Shown: positions 28,980-38,037, counted from the stretch's first letter. The stretch is DNA of 64,000 nt from Nocardia panacis (GCF_003598715.1 NZ_QZFU01000013.1:1-64000); one strand, 5' to 3'. The notes: generated by a model from the letters alone, not told the origin. Translations and numbers: made by a program.

Positions 28980-29423
28980 ATGCTCCCCACGCTCCACGGC
29001 CGAATCCAGTCCCGAATCCTCGTCCTCGGAATTCTGGGAGCACTTGTCGCCCTGGTCATTACGCCGCTGCTGCCGACCGGGTCGCTGAGCCTCGGCCAGT
29101 CCTACCGGGTAACGCTTTCGGTATTGGCCGCGACAGTTCTGGTGGGTGTGCTGTGGGAATGCCTCTACCATTTTCTGCAGCAGTTCCGCTGGGAAAAGGA
29201 CTGGCCGACACTGTTCGGGCTGATCACCATTGGCAACGAGGGGGCGCTCATGTGGGTTCTCGCCACCCGCACCACCCTCGTTCTGCCCGCCGGATTGCGA
29301 CCGGGTCTCGCGGCATTCCTCATCCAATTCGTCACTACCTGGCTGGTTTTCTGGTTGACGGTGAATGGTCCGCTGCGGGTGCTGTTTCACCGATGGCGAT
29401 TTCGAGGTGGCAGATTCCTGTGA
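28980..29423 (+). CDS. Four-helix membrane protein in the flavoprotein-FHA operon
   Basis: 147 aa with four hydrophobic segments: ILVLGILGALVALVITPLLP, YRVTLSVLAATVLVGVLWEC, LFGLITIGNEGALMWVLATR, and AAFLIQFVTTWLVFWLTVNG. It ends in an Arg-rich tail (FHRWRFRGGRFL). No motif recognised. The start is 2 bases after the flavoprotein stop and the end overlaps the FHA gene (GTGA), so the three are probably produced together. It might anchor the other two or be a quinone or redox partner; this is inference. Confidence 0.7.
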   Translation: MLPTLHGRIQSRILVLGILGALVALVITPLLPTGSLSLGQSYRVTLSVLAATVLVGVLWECLYHFLQQFRWEKDWPTLFGLITIGNEGALMWVLATRTTLVLPAGLRPGLAAFLIQFVTTWLVFWLTVNGPLRVLFHRWRFRGGRFL

Positions 29424-30601
29424 ACGATCGACAGGTGGAGGTGCTGCCCGGCGGGCATCTGGTGGCGGTGGTCGCGGGGGTGGTGATCGTGGTGGCGCAC
29501 CGCGAAGGTGGTGCGCCGACAGTTGATTCGGCGTCTCGGCGGACACTGGTCACGCTCAGCGGGTTGGTACGGGAGGCGGCCGGGCAGCAGGGGCGCGGTA
29601 TCGGGCGGGTCATCGCGCGGCTGGCGACCGGATGGTTGATGGGATTGGCCGAGAATTCGGTCGAATTCGGGGTGATATCACCCGCGGACACCGGGATCGC
29701 GGTGTTCCTGCACGGTGGGGTGACGGCGGTGCTGTCGTGGGGCGGGCGCAGCGAGGTGCTGCGAGGGCGCGACGCCGGATTCACGGTGGATCGGGTCGTC
29801 GCGCCGATGCCCGAGGTGGGGGTCGGGATCCTCGTGGACGGTAGCGGACGGGAGGCGCTGCCGGAGAGGGGGATTCACGCTCTCGAGGCCGGGACGGTGT
29901 CGGGGTCGGGTGCTGTCGTATGGTTCGGCGGCGCGTCGGACCCGGCAGCCGCGCCGCGAATTCACAGCGAGCTCCTCCCGGCGCAGCACCGTGACGCGAA
30001 GTCCGGGGGAGTGCCGACCGACCACGAGCTCGCGATCGACGGCGATGAAACGGCCGCATCGATACCCGTATCCCGCGAAGTTCAACTCTCCCAACCGATT
30101 GCCGCGTCCCCTTCCGGGGTGCTGGTCAAGGGTTTCAAATGCGCCCGCCACCACCTCAACGACCCGCGAGTCTCCTTCTGCGCCGTCTGCGGCATCCGCA
30201 TGGATCAACTCACCTGCGTCCTCACCGACGGCATCCGCCCACCACTCGGTCTACTCCTCCTCGATGACGGCAACCAGTTCGTCCTCGACAACGACTGCGT
30301 CCTGGGCCGCGAACCCGAACACTCCGACGCGGTCCGCCTGCGCGGCGCCCGCCCGATCCGGATCGAAGACCGTTCGGGCGGAATGTCGCGCGCCCACGCG
30401 GAGATTCGCCTCATCGACTGGGATGTGACCGTGGTCGACGGCGGATCGACCAACGGAACCCATATCCGCCTGCCGGGAGCGGTCGAGTGGACACGGGCCG
30501 TTCCCGGCCATCCGGTGAAATTGCCACCCGGCGCCCAGGTGTCCCTGGGCGGTCGACTGATCAGCTTCGACTCCCAGCACGGACAGGTCCAAGCGAGGTG
30601 A
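29420..30601 (+). CDS. FHA-domain protein with zinc-ribbon-like linker
   Basis: 393 aa from GTG 29420, which overlaps the previous stop. The N-terminal 200 residues form an unrecognised domain (VAVVAGVVIVVAHREG, FGVISPADTGIAVFLHGGVT). A Cys/His cluster KCARHHLNDPRVSFCAVCGI at about 238-257 resembles a zinc ribbon. The C-terminal FHA domain (around 275-385) has the phosphothreonine-binding landmarks CVLGREPE, GGMSRAHAEIRL and DGGSTNGTHI. It should read Ser/Thr-kinase phosphorylation and recruit a partner. It is the last gene of the flavoprotein/membrane/FHA operon. Confidence 0.8.
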   Translation: MNDRQVEVLPGGHLVAVVAGVVIVVAHREGGAPTVDSASRRTLVTLSGLVREAAGQQGRGIGRVIARLATGWLMGLAENSVEFGVISPADTGIAVFLHGGVTAVLSWGGRSEVLRGRDAGFTVDRVVAPMPEVGVGILVDGSGREALPERGIHALEAGTVSGSGAVVWFGGASDPAAAPRIHSELLPAQHRDAKSGGVPTDHELAIDGDETAASIPVSREVQLSQPIAASPSGVLVKGFKCARHHLNDPRVSFCAVCGIRMDQLTCVLTDGIRPPLGLLLLDDGNQFVLDNDCVLGREPEHSDAVRLRGARPIRIEDRSGGMSRAHAEIRLIDWDVTVVDGGSTNGTHIRLPGAVEWTRAVPGHPVKLPPGAQVSLGGRLISFDSQHGQVQAR

Positions 30602-30866
30602 CAGATCATTAGCTCGCACAATGTGATTCACTTTTCCTCCTGTTTGCGAGATTTCTGACCTTCGCCCGAATCGTCACCCCGATCGGGCCATGGGCGGATC
30701 GAAATCCCTTCGGCGACAAAGTGATCCGCCGGACACCGAGAATCACGAGCCCGATAGGCTCGACGGCGCCGGAGCGGTTTCCGGTGGTGGCCGCGGCGAA
30801 GCGCTCCCAGTGCGGTGTGCGGTCTCCTACCATGATGAGCAAGTTTTCGTGAGCAAGGGTGTTGAG

Positions 30867-31700
30867 ATGGCCGAGGACGCAGCCGCGATCAAGGCGGCAT
30901 TCGATGCCGTGGATCAGAGCAAACCGAGTATTGCCCGTGTCTACGACTACATTCTGGGCGGCAAGGACAACTACGTCGTCGACCAGCAAATCGGCGACCA
31001 CTTCAAAAAGGACCTACCGGGTTCGGTGGCCATCGCGTTCACCAATCGGCAGGCGATGGTGCGGGCCATCCGCGATATGACGCAGGCCGGGATGCGGCAG
31101 TTCATCGACTTCGGCAGCGGTCTGCCCACGGCCGACAATGTGCACCAGGTGGCGGAGCGGTACGCGCCCGACGCCAGGGTGGTCTATGTGGACAACGATC
31201 CGATCGTGCTGGCGCACGGGCGCGCGCTGCTGGCGACCAATCACCACACCACCGTCATCCAGGCGGATCTGCGCGAGCCCAAGACGATTCAGCAGCATCC
31301 CGAGGTGGCGCGGCTCATCGATTTCGACCAGCCGGTGGGTGTGGTGTTCAGCGCCATCCTGCATCACGTCAACGACGACGAGCACCCCGGCGAGTTGGTG
31401 CGCGAGTGGACGGATCGGGTGGCGCCGGGCAGCCTGGTCTACATCTCGCACTTCCGGTCCGGACACAATGCGGAGACCGAGGCGGCGCAGGAGAAGCTGC
31501 TGTCCACCTTCGGGCGCGGCACCTGGCGCTCCGATGCCGAGATCGAGGCCCTCTTCGGCGATCTGGAGATCCTGGAGCCCGGCATCAAATATTGCGCCCA
31601 GTGGCGGCCGGACGATCAGGACGCCGCGATCGGGCAGGCGGGTCGCGAACTGTCGATCTGGGAGCATCTGATCGTGTCCGGTCTGGCCCGCAAGAACTGA
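30867..31700 (+). CDS. SAM-dependent methyltransferase of the DUF574 family
   Basis: 277 aa. Family signatures are PSIARVYDYILGGKDNY at residues 18-34, FIDFGSGLPTADNVHQVA as the SAM motif, VVYVDNDPIVLAHGRALL, and VFSAILHHVNDDEHP. These enzymes are numerous in actinomycetes and their substrates are mostly unknown. ATG 30867 was chosen because AAGGG lies 7 bases upstream; GTG 30849 is an alternative. The 265-base region before it holds no gene that I can support. A clear stem-loop terminator follows. Confidence 0.88.
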   Translation: MAEDAAAIKAAFDAVDQSKPSIARVYDYILGGKDNYVVDQQIGDHFKKDLPGSVAIAFTNRQAMVRAIRDMTQAGMRQFIDFGSGLPTADNVHQVAERYAPDARVVYVDNDPIVLAHGRALLATNHHTTVIQADLREPKTIQQHPEVARLIDFDQPVGVVFSAILHHVNDDEHPGELVREWTDRVAPGSLVYISHFRSGHNAETEAAQEKLLSTFGRGTWRSDAEIEALFGDLEILEPGIKYCAQWRPDDQDAAIGQAGRELSIWEHLIVSGLARKN

Positions 31701-31738
31701 TCCGGGGTCCGCACCGCACGCCATGGGCATGGTGAGCG

Positions 31739-31765
31739 CCGCCAGGAGGGTAACCCTCCTGGCGG
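31739..31765 (+). terminator. Stem-loop terminator after the methyltransferase gene
   Basis: A perfect 12-bp stem, CCGCCAGGAGGG (31739-31750) paired with CCCTCCTGGCGG (31754-31765), and a TAA loop. It lies about 40 bases after the methyltransferase stop. Confidence 0.8.
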
Positions 31766-31990
31766 TCTCGCCCGCACCGAGCGGGTCCGATTTATGCCGA
31801 ATACCCTCGGAGCGCCATCGGTTTGCTGCGGGAGCCACCCGCAGCGGCGAATCCACGGACAGAGATACTTTCCTGACCGATGAATCGAAGGGACCACTGT
31901 CGTCTGATCGTGTGATGCCCGGAGACGACAGTCGGTGACGCGGCATCGAGCCACACGTTCCACCGATTCACACGCTCATGGAGGTACCCG

Positions 31991-33439
31991 ATGTCCCCCG
32001 ATCAACCCAAGCCACAGACCGGAGGCAGGACACCGACCGTGGTCCGGTTGTTGGTGCTCGCGACATTCGTGGTGATCCTCAACGAAACGGTCATGATCAA
32101 CGCGATCCCGCGGCTGATGGACGACCTCCACGTCAGCGATCGGTCGGCGCAGTGGGTATCCACCGCGTTCATGCTGACAATGGCCGCGATCATTCCGGTC
32201 ACCGGGTGGTTCCTGCAACGGGTCACCACCCGCCGGGCCTATGCGATAGCGATGGGCGTCTTCTTGGCGGGCACCGCGCTCGCCGCCGTCGCGCCGACGT
32301 TCGCGGTGCTGCTGGCCGGACGGGTCGTGCAGGCCGGCGGCACCGCGGTGATGATGCCGCTGCTGATGACCACCCTCATGACGGTCGTCCCCGAGGACGA
32401 CCGCGGGCGCGTGATGGGCAACGTCACCCTCGCCATGTCGGTGGCGCCCGCGATGGGTCCGGTCGTTTCGGGTCTGGTGCTGCAAATCGGTACGTGGCGT
32501 TGGCTTTTCGTACTGATGCTCCCGATCGCGGGCGCGGTCGCCTGGCTGGGCCTGCGGCGGCTGGAGAACATCGGCGAACCGCGGACCGGCGCGATCGACT
32601 GGCCCAGCGTGGCCCTCGCGGCGCTCGGATTCGGCGGCCTGGTGTTCGGCCTGAGCCGATTCGGCGAAGGCAGCATCGCGACTCCCGTGGCGATCATCGC
32701 CGTCGGGCTGGCGTTCATCGGCGTGTTCGCGGCGCGTCAGGTGCGGTTGCAGCGGACCGGTTCGCCCCTGCTCGATCTGCGGATCCTGCTGTTCGGCGAC
32801 TACACCAAGGCGCTGGTGCTGATGGCGGTCGCGTTCCTGGCGATGCTCGGATCGATGATGCTGCTGCCGCTGTACCTGCAGACGCTTCGCGGACTGAGCC
32901 CGCTGCAAACCGGTCTGCTGGTGATGCCCGGCGGGCTGGTCATGGGCATGCTCGGCCCGACCATCGGTAAACTGTTCGACCGATTCGGCGGCCGGGTATT
33001 GGTGATTCCGGGTGCGCTGGGCATCACGGTGGCGCTGGCGGGATTCACCCAGATCTCGATGAGCATGCCGTACTGGCAGCTGCTCGCCCTGCACATCCTG
33101 CTGATGCTCGCGCTGGCCGCCGCGTTCACCCCGGTATTCACCCTGGGCCTCGGCGCGCTGCCGCGGCGGCTGTACTCGCACGGCAGTTCCATGCTGGGCA
33201 CATTGCAGCAGGTGGCGGCGGCGCTCGGCACCGCCCTCGTCATCACCATCATGTCGGCCCGCGCCAACGCGCTGACGGCGGCGGACACCGATCCGATCTC
33301 CGCCCACCTCGCGGGCATGCGGTTGGCGTTCGTGGCCTCCGCCGCGCTGTCGGTCGTCGTCATCGTGATGGCGGTATTGCTGCCGAGCCGGACGCACGCG
33401 CCGGAGGAATCCGACGAGCACGCTCCGGAACTCGTGTAG
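31991..33439 (+). CDS. MFS drug exporter, DHA2 (EmrB/QacA) family
   Basis: 482 aa with 14 predicted transmembrane helices. The conserved acidic residue of helix 1 is in TFVVILNETVMINAIP. DHA2 motif A-like and motif C (AMSVAPAMGPVVSGLVL) elements are present, together with LQAGGTAVMM-type sequence (VVQAGGTAVMMPLL). It exports drugs in exchange for protons. GGAGG lies 7 bases before the ATG. It stands alone between two terminators; no regulator is adjacent. Confidence 0.9.
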   Translation: MSPDQPKPQTGGRTPTVVRLLVLATFVVILNETVMINAIPRLMDDLHVSDRSAQWVSTAFMLTMAAIIPVTGWFLQRVTTRRAYAIAMGVFLAGTALAAVAPTFAVLLAGRVVQAGGTAVMMPLLMTTLMTVVPEDDRGRVMGNVTLAMSVAPAMGPVVSGLVLQIGTWRWLFVLMLPIAGAVAWLGLRRLENIGEPRTGAIDWPSVALAALGFGGLVFGLSRFGEGSIATPVAIIAVGLAFIGVFAARQVRLQRTGSPLLDLRILLFGDYTKALVLMAVAFLAMLGSMMLLPLYLQTLRGLSPLQTGLLVMPGGLVMGMLGPTIGKLFDRFGGRVLVIPGALGITVALAGFTQISMSMPYWQLLALHILLMLALAAAFTPVFTLGLGALPRRLYSHGSSMLGTLQQVAAALGTALVITIMSARANALTAADTDPISAHLAGMRLAFVASAALSVVVIVMAVLLPSRTHAPEESDEHAPELV

Positions 33440-33490
33440 CGAGACCCGATCGCCTGAGCCGGCCCACGCCGAGCGCTCCAGCGGTGAATC

Positions 33491-33525
33491 GCGTTCGGAC
33501 CCGGCCGCAGCGGCCGACCGAACGC
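33491..33525. terminator. Bidirectional hairpin between convergent MFS and EthD genes
   Basis: GCGTTCGG (33491-33498) pairs with CCGAACGC (33518-33525), and inside it CGGCCGC pairs with GCGGCCG. It lies between the ends of two convergent genes, so it can terminate both. Confidence 0.7.
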
Positions 33526-33548
33526 GTCCCGGAGCGGATCGACCAACC

Positions 33549-33860
33549 TCAGTCGGTGGCGTCCTGTATCGGATAGTCGATGACGACCACACCGCCGGTG
33601 GCGTAGTTGGCGACATCGGCGGCCACCCGTTGGCCGTGTGGCGTCGCCCGCCCTGCGGCCAGGGTGGCGGCGTCGGCGAAGTCGGCTTCGAAGACCGCGA
33701 AATACGGCGCTTCTCCCTTTGCCGCCGCCACATCGAAGCTGTAGCGGCACGCGAGCAGGCCGGGCATCTCCTTGACCAATGGAATGTGTTTGGTCACGTA
33801 GTAGTCGCGGAAGTGGTCAGGGTCGACGGGCTCGGGATACAAAACCAGCATCCTATGCAC
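33549..33860 (-). CDS. EthD-family small protein
   Basis: 103 aa, a ferredoxin-like alpha+beta barrel monomer. It has the family hallmarks YPEPVDPDHFRDYYVTKHIP with the conserved His, MPGLLACRYSFDV, and the C-terminal TGGVVVIDY. EthD-type proteins act as small dimeric enzymes or accessory proteins in the breakdown of ethers or polyketide-like substrates. It lies divergent from a LysR regulator with a 120-bp gap and is probably its target. Confidence 0.85.
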   Translation of the reverse strand: MHRMLVLYPEPVDPDHFRDYYVTKHIPLVKEMPGLLACRYSFDVAAAKGEAPYFAVFEADFADAATLAAGRATPHGQRVAADVANYATGGVVVIDYPIQDATD

Positions 33861-33980
33861 GATGGCCTCCGCCCAGTTGAATTGTCATATGCGCAGGTTA
33901 TGGCTCGAGGTGCGGTCGGGGGAAAGATCAATACGGGATAGGCTCAGAACGGATGGTTATCAATCGACGAGGGAAGGTAT

Positions 33981-34877
33981 GTGGCGCCGGATACCCTGAG
34001 CCTGCGGTACTTCCTGGTGCTGGCGCAGGAGTTGAACTTCACCCGCGCGGCCGCACGGATCGGTATCGCGCAGCCCGCACTCAGTGCCCGGATGCGCCGA
34101 TTGGAGGCGGAACTCGGTGCGGCCCTGCTGATTCGCGACACGCGCAGCGTCGTATTGACCACGGCCGGTGCGGCTTTGGCGGAGTCCGCGCCGCCCGCTC
34201 TGGCGGCGCTGGACCGGGCATGGGACACCGCCCGGAAGGCGGCGGCCGGTGAACTGGGCACGCTCCGCATCGGATACAGCCTGAGTGCGGGGGCCGAGAC
34301 GGCACCCGCCTTGGTGGACAAGCTGATTCACAAGGGACTCGAGGTCGGCGCGGTCCAGATGGCGACACCGGAGATCTCGCCCGCGGTCGCCGACGGCCGC
34401 ATCGATGTGGGGATCACCCGCGGTGAACAGCCGGGGCGTGGCGTGCGCCGGTACCTGCTGCGGAGTATGCGCGTCGGGGTCCAATTGGCGGAGCATCATC
34501 CGCTGGCCGAACACCCGGAGGTCGGGATCGACGACGCGGCCGCGTATCCGCTGCGACTCCCCGACCGTGCGGCCAACCCCGTGATCCACGACCAGCTGTC
34601 CGCACTGTTCCGCGACGCCCGGCCGAACCCCCGATTCCACACGCCCGCAGTCTCTTTCGACCTGTCCCAGCGCGACCTGCGCGACGGGCTCACCCTCGCC
34701 CCGGCCGGTGAGACCGCGGTCGCGACCCAACCGGCCGGTCTCACGTGGCGACCGCTGCGGGGCGCACCCACCTTGACGATCCACCTGGTCCTCCCTCGCG
34801 AGCAGTCACCACTGCACCGCCGCGTCCGTGCCATCGCCAAAACCCTGGCGCACGAACTGCACTGGCTGCCGGACTAA
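33981..34877 (+). CDS. LysR-family transcriptional regulator
   Basis: 298 aa. The N-terminal winged helix is textbook (LRYFLVLAQELNFTRAAARI, then QPALSARMRRLEAELGAALL). The C-terminal periplasmic-binding-like domain begins around residue 90 (GTLRIGYSLSAGAETAP). GTG 33981 follows GGGAAGGTAT. It is divergent from the EthD gene, the usual arrangement for a LysR activator and its target. Confidence 0.9.
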   Translation: MAPDTLSLRYFLVLAQELNFTRAAARIGIAQPALSARMRRLEAELGAALLIRDTRSVVLTTAGAALAESAPPALAALDRAWDTARKAAAGELGTLRIGYSLSAGAETAPALVDKLIHKGLEVGAVQMATPEISPAVADGRIDVGITRGEQPGRGVRRYLLRSMRVGVQLAEHHPLAEHPEVGIDDAAAYPLRLPDRAANPVIHDQLSALFRDARPNPRFHTPAVSFDLSQRDLRDGLTLAPAGETAVATQPAGLTWRPLRGAPTLTIHLVLPREQSPLHRRVRAIAKTLAHELHWLPD

Positions 34878-34976
34878 CGGGTCGCCGGGCTGATGGATGC
34901 GCCCTGGCCGCCGGTGTCTCCGAAGATGCCGAACGAACCACCCTGGTGTAGCCCGGCAAGGCGAAAGAGGGGGGTC

Positions 34977-35404
34977 TCAGGTGCAGCCGAAGAGTCGGTC
35001 GAGATAGTAATCGATGGCCACCAGCGCGGCGTCGGGATCGATGACGTCGAACTTGAGCAGCGGGGTGAAGCCGGTCAGCGCGAGCAGGAGGTTCGTCTCG
35101 ATCGCCGGTTCACGATCCGGGGGAGGTGGCCGTCGGCGATCGCCTGCCTGATCAGGCGTTCGGTGAGTGCTCTGCCGTCATGGAGTCCGAGGCGGGCCTG
35201 CTCGTGCAGCACCGGGTCGTGGAGCGCCTCGAGGGTGTAGGCGGCGCTCATCCGGCTGGTGGCGCAGGCGTCCGGGTGCAGGGGGAGCATCTCCATGAGC
35301 GTCACTCGCAGCACGTCTCGGGGGTGCGGAGGCGAGCCGAGTCGGTCGAGGCCACGGGTGACGCGCCGTGCGGTCTGTTCGGCAGCGAATTCCACATAAT
35401 ACAG
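34977..35404 (-). pseudogene. TetR regulator remnant: HTH lost and frameshifted
   Basis: Reading from 35404, the protein LYYVEFAAEQTARRVTRGLD and onward matches the ligand domain of a TetR regulator up to IADGHLP. At a G5 run (35119-35123, C5 on the coding strand) the frame must shift by one base to continue PDREPAIETNLLLALTGFTP and on through DYYLDRLFGCT to a TGA at 34977. The N-terminal DNA-binding helices are absent; the sequence jumps to the promoter of the divergent hydrolase. So it is both truncated and frameshifted and should not bind DNA. A sequencing slip in the homopolymer could explain the frameshift but not the missing HTH. Confidence 0.75.
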
Positions 35405-35426
35405 CTGACTTACAAAAGGAGATGCG

Positions 35427-36281
35427 ATGAATACCTTCGCCACCCCTGAGCTGGAGGCAGCATATTTCGGGGCCTACGACGCGGTGCTGGCCCACTGGCC
35501 GGTGCCGGTCGAGACGGTGGATCTTCCGGGTCGGTACGGAACAACGCGGGTCACCTCCGCCGGCCCGGCTGCGGCGCAGTCGCTGGTCCTGCTGCACGGA
35601 TACGGCGGCACGTCCGGGATGTGGCACCCGGTCGTCGGTGCGCTGGCCGAGGAGCATCGCCTGCGGGCCGTGGACATCATGGGCGAGCCGGGCCGCAGCC
35701 GGCATACCGGCGCGGCCTTGACCAGCATGGACGATCTCGTGGACTGGCTGGCGGAAACGTTCGATCTGCTCGGGCTACCCGCAGCCGACCTGTGCGGCCA
35801 GTCCCTGGGCGGTCACCTCGCGCTCCGGTTCACCCTCGCCCATCCCCAACGGGTGCGACGGCTGGTCCTGCTCGACCCGCCCCTGGTCTTCGCCGGGCTC
35901 AGTCCCGAATTCGAGGAGCTGGGCCGAAACCGCGACCCGCACCCCACATTCGAGGCCGCCCGCGCGATGCTGCAACCGGACGGTCTCGGCAGCGGACCAG
36001 CGCACTTGGAGGCCTACCTCGATCTGCTCGCGCACGGAGCCGCACACTTCCCGGCCTCGCCGATCGTCTATCCGCACCTGCCGGATGGGCTGACCCAGCT
36101 GCCGGTCCCGACCTTCGTCGCACTGGCCGGGGCGAGCGAGGTGCACGATTCGACGGTGGCCGCGGCGGCCGCGCGGCGTGCCGGGGCCGACACGGTGGTT
36201 CTCCCCGGTGCCGGGCACGGCCTGCTGGCCGATGTCGAACCCGTCCGCGGCCTCATCCTGGAACACCTCCGGCTGCCCTAG
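35427..36281 (+). CDS. Alpha/beta hydrolase
   Basis: 284 aa. The oxyanion loop is HGYGGTSGMWHPV, the nucleophile elbow CGQSLGGHLALRF (Ser), and the likely catalytic His is in LPGAGHGLL near the end. Asp candidates lie before it. AAAAGGAG precedes the ATG at 5-6 bases. It was probably controlled by the TetR whose remnant lies divergent to it. Substrate unknown. Confidence 0.87.
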   Translation: MNTFATPELEAAYFGAYDAVLAHWPVPVETVDLPGRYGTTRVTSAGPAAAQSLVLLHGYGGTSGMWHPVVGALAEEHRLRAVDIMGEPGRSRHTGAALTSMDDLVDWLAETFDLLGLPAADLCGQSLGGHLALRFTLAHPQRVRRLVLLDPPLVFAGLSPEFEELGRNRDPHPTFEAARAMLQPDGLGSGPAHLEAYLDLLAHGAAHFPASPIVYPHLPDGLTQLPVPTFVALAGASEVHDSTVAAAAARRAGADTVVLPGAGHGLLADVEPVRGLILEHLRLP

Positions 36282-36302
36282 GTGGTCCAGGGACTCGGGA
36301 AC

Positions 36303-37241
36303 TCATCGATTGCCGAGTTCGGCGAGTAGGGACCAGGTGCGTTCCTCGTCGCCGGGGGCGCCGGTGGCGGTGAGGGTGATGACGAGTTCGTCCGCACCCG
36401 CGGCGGCGTAGGCGGCCACGGCGTCGGCCATGGTTTGTTCGGCGCCGATGACGGCGAGGTCGACGGGCTGGTCCACGCCCTCGCGGTCCAGCAGCGCCCG
36501 ATAGGCCGGGACCGCGCCGTACGGGTTCATCTTCGCGGCGGCGCGTTCGCGGGCGCCCGCGACATCGGCGGTGACGACACCGCCGAAGAGTCCGATCACC
36601 CTTGGCCGCAACCGATCCGCCGCGTCGGCGTATCGGGCGAGGGTGGGGACGGTGAACTCGGCGAGGGTGCGCGGGCCGGTGAGCAGCGGGAGCGCGCCGT
36701 CGGCGAGTTCGGCGGCGGCCCGCAGGGTGAGCGGGCCGGAGGCGGCCAGCAGCACCGGGATCGGCGAGTGGACGGTCGGCATCATGCTGGGTTCGGGGGA
36801 GCGGGCGGTGAGCATCTCCCCGGTGTGGTCGCAGGCGCCGGTGATCAACAGATCCTGCAGTGCCGCAAGGTATTCGCGCAAATAGCGGATTCGTGGTCGG
36901 GTATTGCCGTATCCGGCGGCGATATCGGGGGAGGACAGCCCGATCCCGAGTTCGAACCGGCCCGCGCAGGCGGCCTGCGCGGTCTGCGCCTGCATCGCCA
37001 GCGCTTGCGGGTGGCGCGGATGGATGGGTGTCACGGCGGTGCCGACCGCGACACCCGGCAGTTCCCGCCCGATGAGCGCGGCGACGGTGACGGCGTCGTA
37101 GTCGAAGCGCTGGGTCAGCCAGAGGGTGGTGATACCGCATTCGACCAGCGCGTGGGCTCGGCTCAGCAGATGGTCGACGGGATTGACACCCGCCGTGAGC
37201 TGGGCCTGATAGTCGCTGGGCAACGCTACGCCGATTCGCAT
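36303..37241 (-). CDS. F420-dependent LLM-class oxidoreductase
   Basis: 312 aa, a luciferase-like TIM barrel. The family landmarks are the N-terminal IGVALPSDYQ strand, CGITTLWLTQRFDYD, VAVGTAVTPIHPRHPQALA (pro-rich loop), GRFELGIGLSSPDIA, and the C-terminal VDLAVIGAEQTMADAVAAYA. In mycobacteria and nocardiae most such enzymes use coenzyme F420. ATG 37241 has TACACT 6 bases upstream, so it is probably leaderless. It is divergent from a TetR gene with an operator-like direct repeat between them. Confidence 0.85.
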   Translation of the reverse strand: MRIGVALPSDYQAQLTAGVNPVDHLLSRAHALVECGITTLWLTQRFDYDAVTVAALIGRELPGVAVGTAVTPIHPRHPQALAMQAQTAQAACAGRFELGIGLSSPDIAAGYGNTRPRIRYLREYLAALQDLLITGACDHTGEMLTARSPEPSMMPTVHSPIPVLLAASGPLTLRAAAELADGALPLLTGPRTLAEFTVPTLARYADAADRLRPRVIGLFGGVVTADVAGARERAAAKMNPYGAVPAYRALLDREGVDQPVDLAVIGAEQTMADAVAAYAAAGADELVITLTATGAPGDEERTWSLLAELGNR

Positions 37242-37255
37242 GGCCGAAGTGTATA

Positions 37256-37284
37256 CCAGGTCTACTTATCCTCCAGGTCTACTT
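37256..37284. promoter_or_regulatory. Tandem operator-like repeats between the LLM and tetR genes
   Basis: CCAGGTCTACTT occurs at 37256-37267 and again at 37273-37284, a 17-bp period, exactly between the two divergent start sites. It lies just upstream of both -10 boxes (TACACT on the minus strand, TATGCT at 37290-37295) and is probably where the TetR protein binds. Confidence 0.55.
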
Positions 37285-37302
37285 TTCGCTATGCTGACAA
37301 CC

Positions 37303-37920
37303 ATGAGCCTGCGGGAACACAAGAAGCGGCAACTGCGCGCCACCATCGCTGACACCGCCCTGCGCCTGTTCGTGGCCGACGGGTTCGACGCGGTCCCGGT
37401 CGTTCAGGTCGCCGCCGCCGCGGAGGTCTCCAAACGCACCCTGTTCAAATACTTCCCGACCAAGGAAGACCTCGTCCTGCACCGCTTCGCCGACCACGTC
37501 GACGACGCCGCCCGCATCGTCCGCGACCGCCCCCAAGGCGAAACCCCGCTCACCGCACTGCGTTTCGCCTTCCGCACCGGCCTGGACCACCACGAACCCA
37601 CCACCGGCCTCTGCGCGGACCCCGCCGTCGTGGCCTGCTACCGCCTGATCCTCGCCACACCCGCCCTCGCCACCCGCCTCACCCACTACCTCACCGCAGG
37701 CGAACAATCCCTGACCGAAGCTCTCACCCTCGACGGCAGCCGTGAGCTCGACGCCCGCGTCGCCGCCTGTGCTATCAGCGCCGTGCACCGCCACCTCAGC
37801 GAATCCAACTGGCGAGCCATCGCCACCGGATCCACCGCCGTCGAACGCCACCCGACCGCCGTCGCCGAAGCCGACCGCGCCTTCACCCTGCTGGAAACGG
37901 GCTTCGGCGCGGTTATTTGA
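37303..37920 (+). CDS. TetR-family regulator of the divergent LLM gene
   Basis: 205 aa. HTH at residues 8-55 (LRATIADTALRLFVADGFDA, then EVSKRTLFKYFPTKEDLVL). The C-terminal domain has the TetR_C (MftR-like) look, AVVACYRLILATPALATRL. ATG 37303 has TATGCT 7 bases upstream, so it is leaderless. The upstream extension of the frame has no HTH sense and is rejected. Its last bases overlap the remnant of an ABC permease on the opposite strand. Confidence 0.9.
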   Translation: MSLREHKKRQLRATIADTALRLFVADGFDAVPVVQVAAAAEVSKRTLFKYFPTKEDLVLHRFADHVDDAARIVRDRPQGETPLTALRFAFRTGLDHHEPTTGLCADPAVVACYRLILATPALATRLTHYLTAGEQSLTEALTLDGSRELDARVAACAISAVHRHLSESNWRAIATGSTAVERHPTAVAEADRAFTLLETGFGAVI

Positions 37921-38037
37921 CCGCACCCTCCACGAGTCCGGAGATGAAGTGCTTCTGCGTCAAGACAAAGACGACGAAGACCGGGATCGTCGCCATGGTC
38001 ACATGGGGATGATGAGCAAGTTGCAGCGGCATGAGCG
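37913..38037 (-). pseudogene. C-terminal remnant of a sugar ABC transporter permease (MalG-like)
   Basis: The minus-strand frame reads MPLQLAHHPHVTMATIPVFV, then VFVLTQKHFISGLVEGAVK and a TAA at 37913. The end pattern, a membrane helix ATIPVxVVFxLxQKHFxxGLxxGAVK, is the characteristic C-terminus of carbohydrate ABC permeases of the MalG type. Everything upstream is missing; the SDR gene ends at 38038. The remnant overlaps the last bases of tetR. It marks an old deletion of a sugar-uptake operon. Confidence 0.6.
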
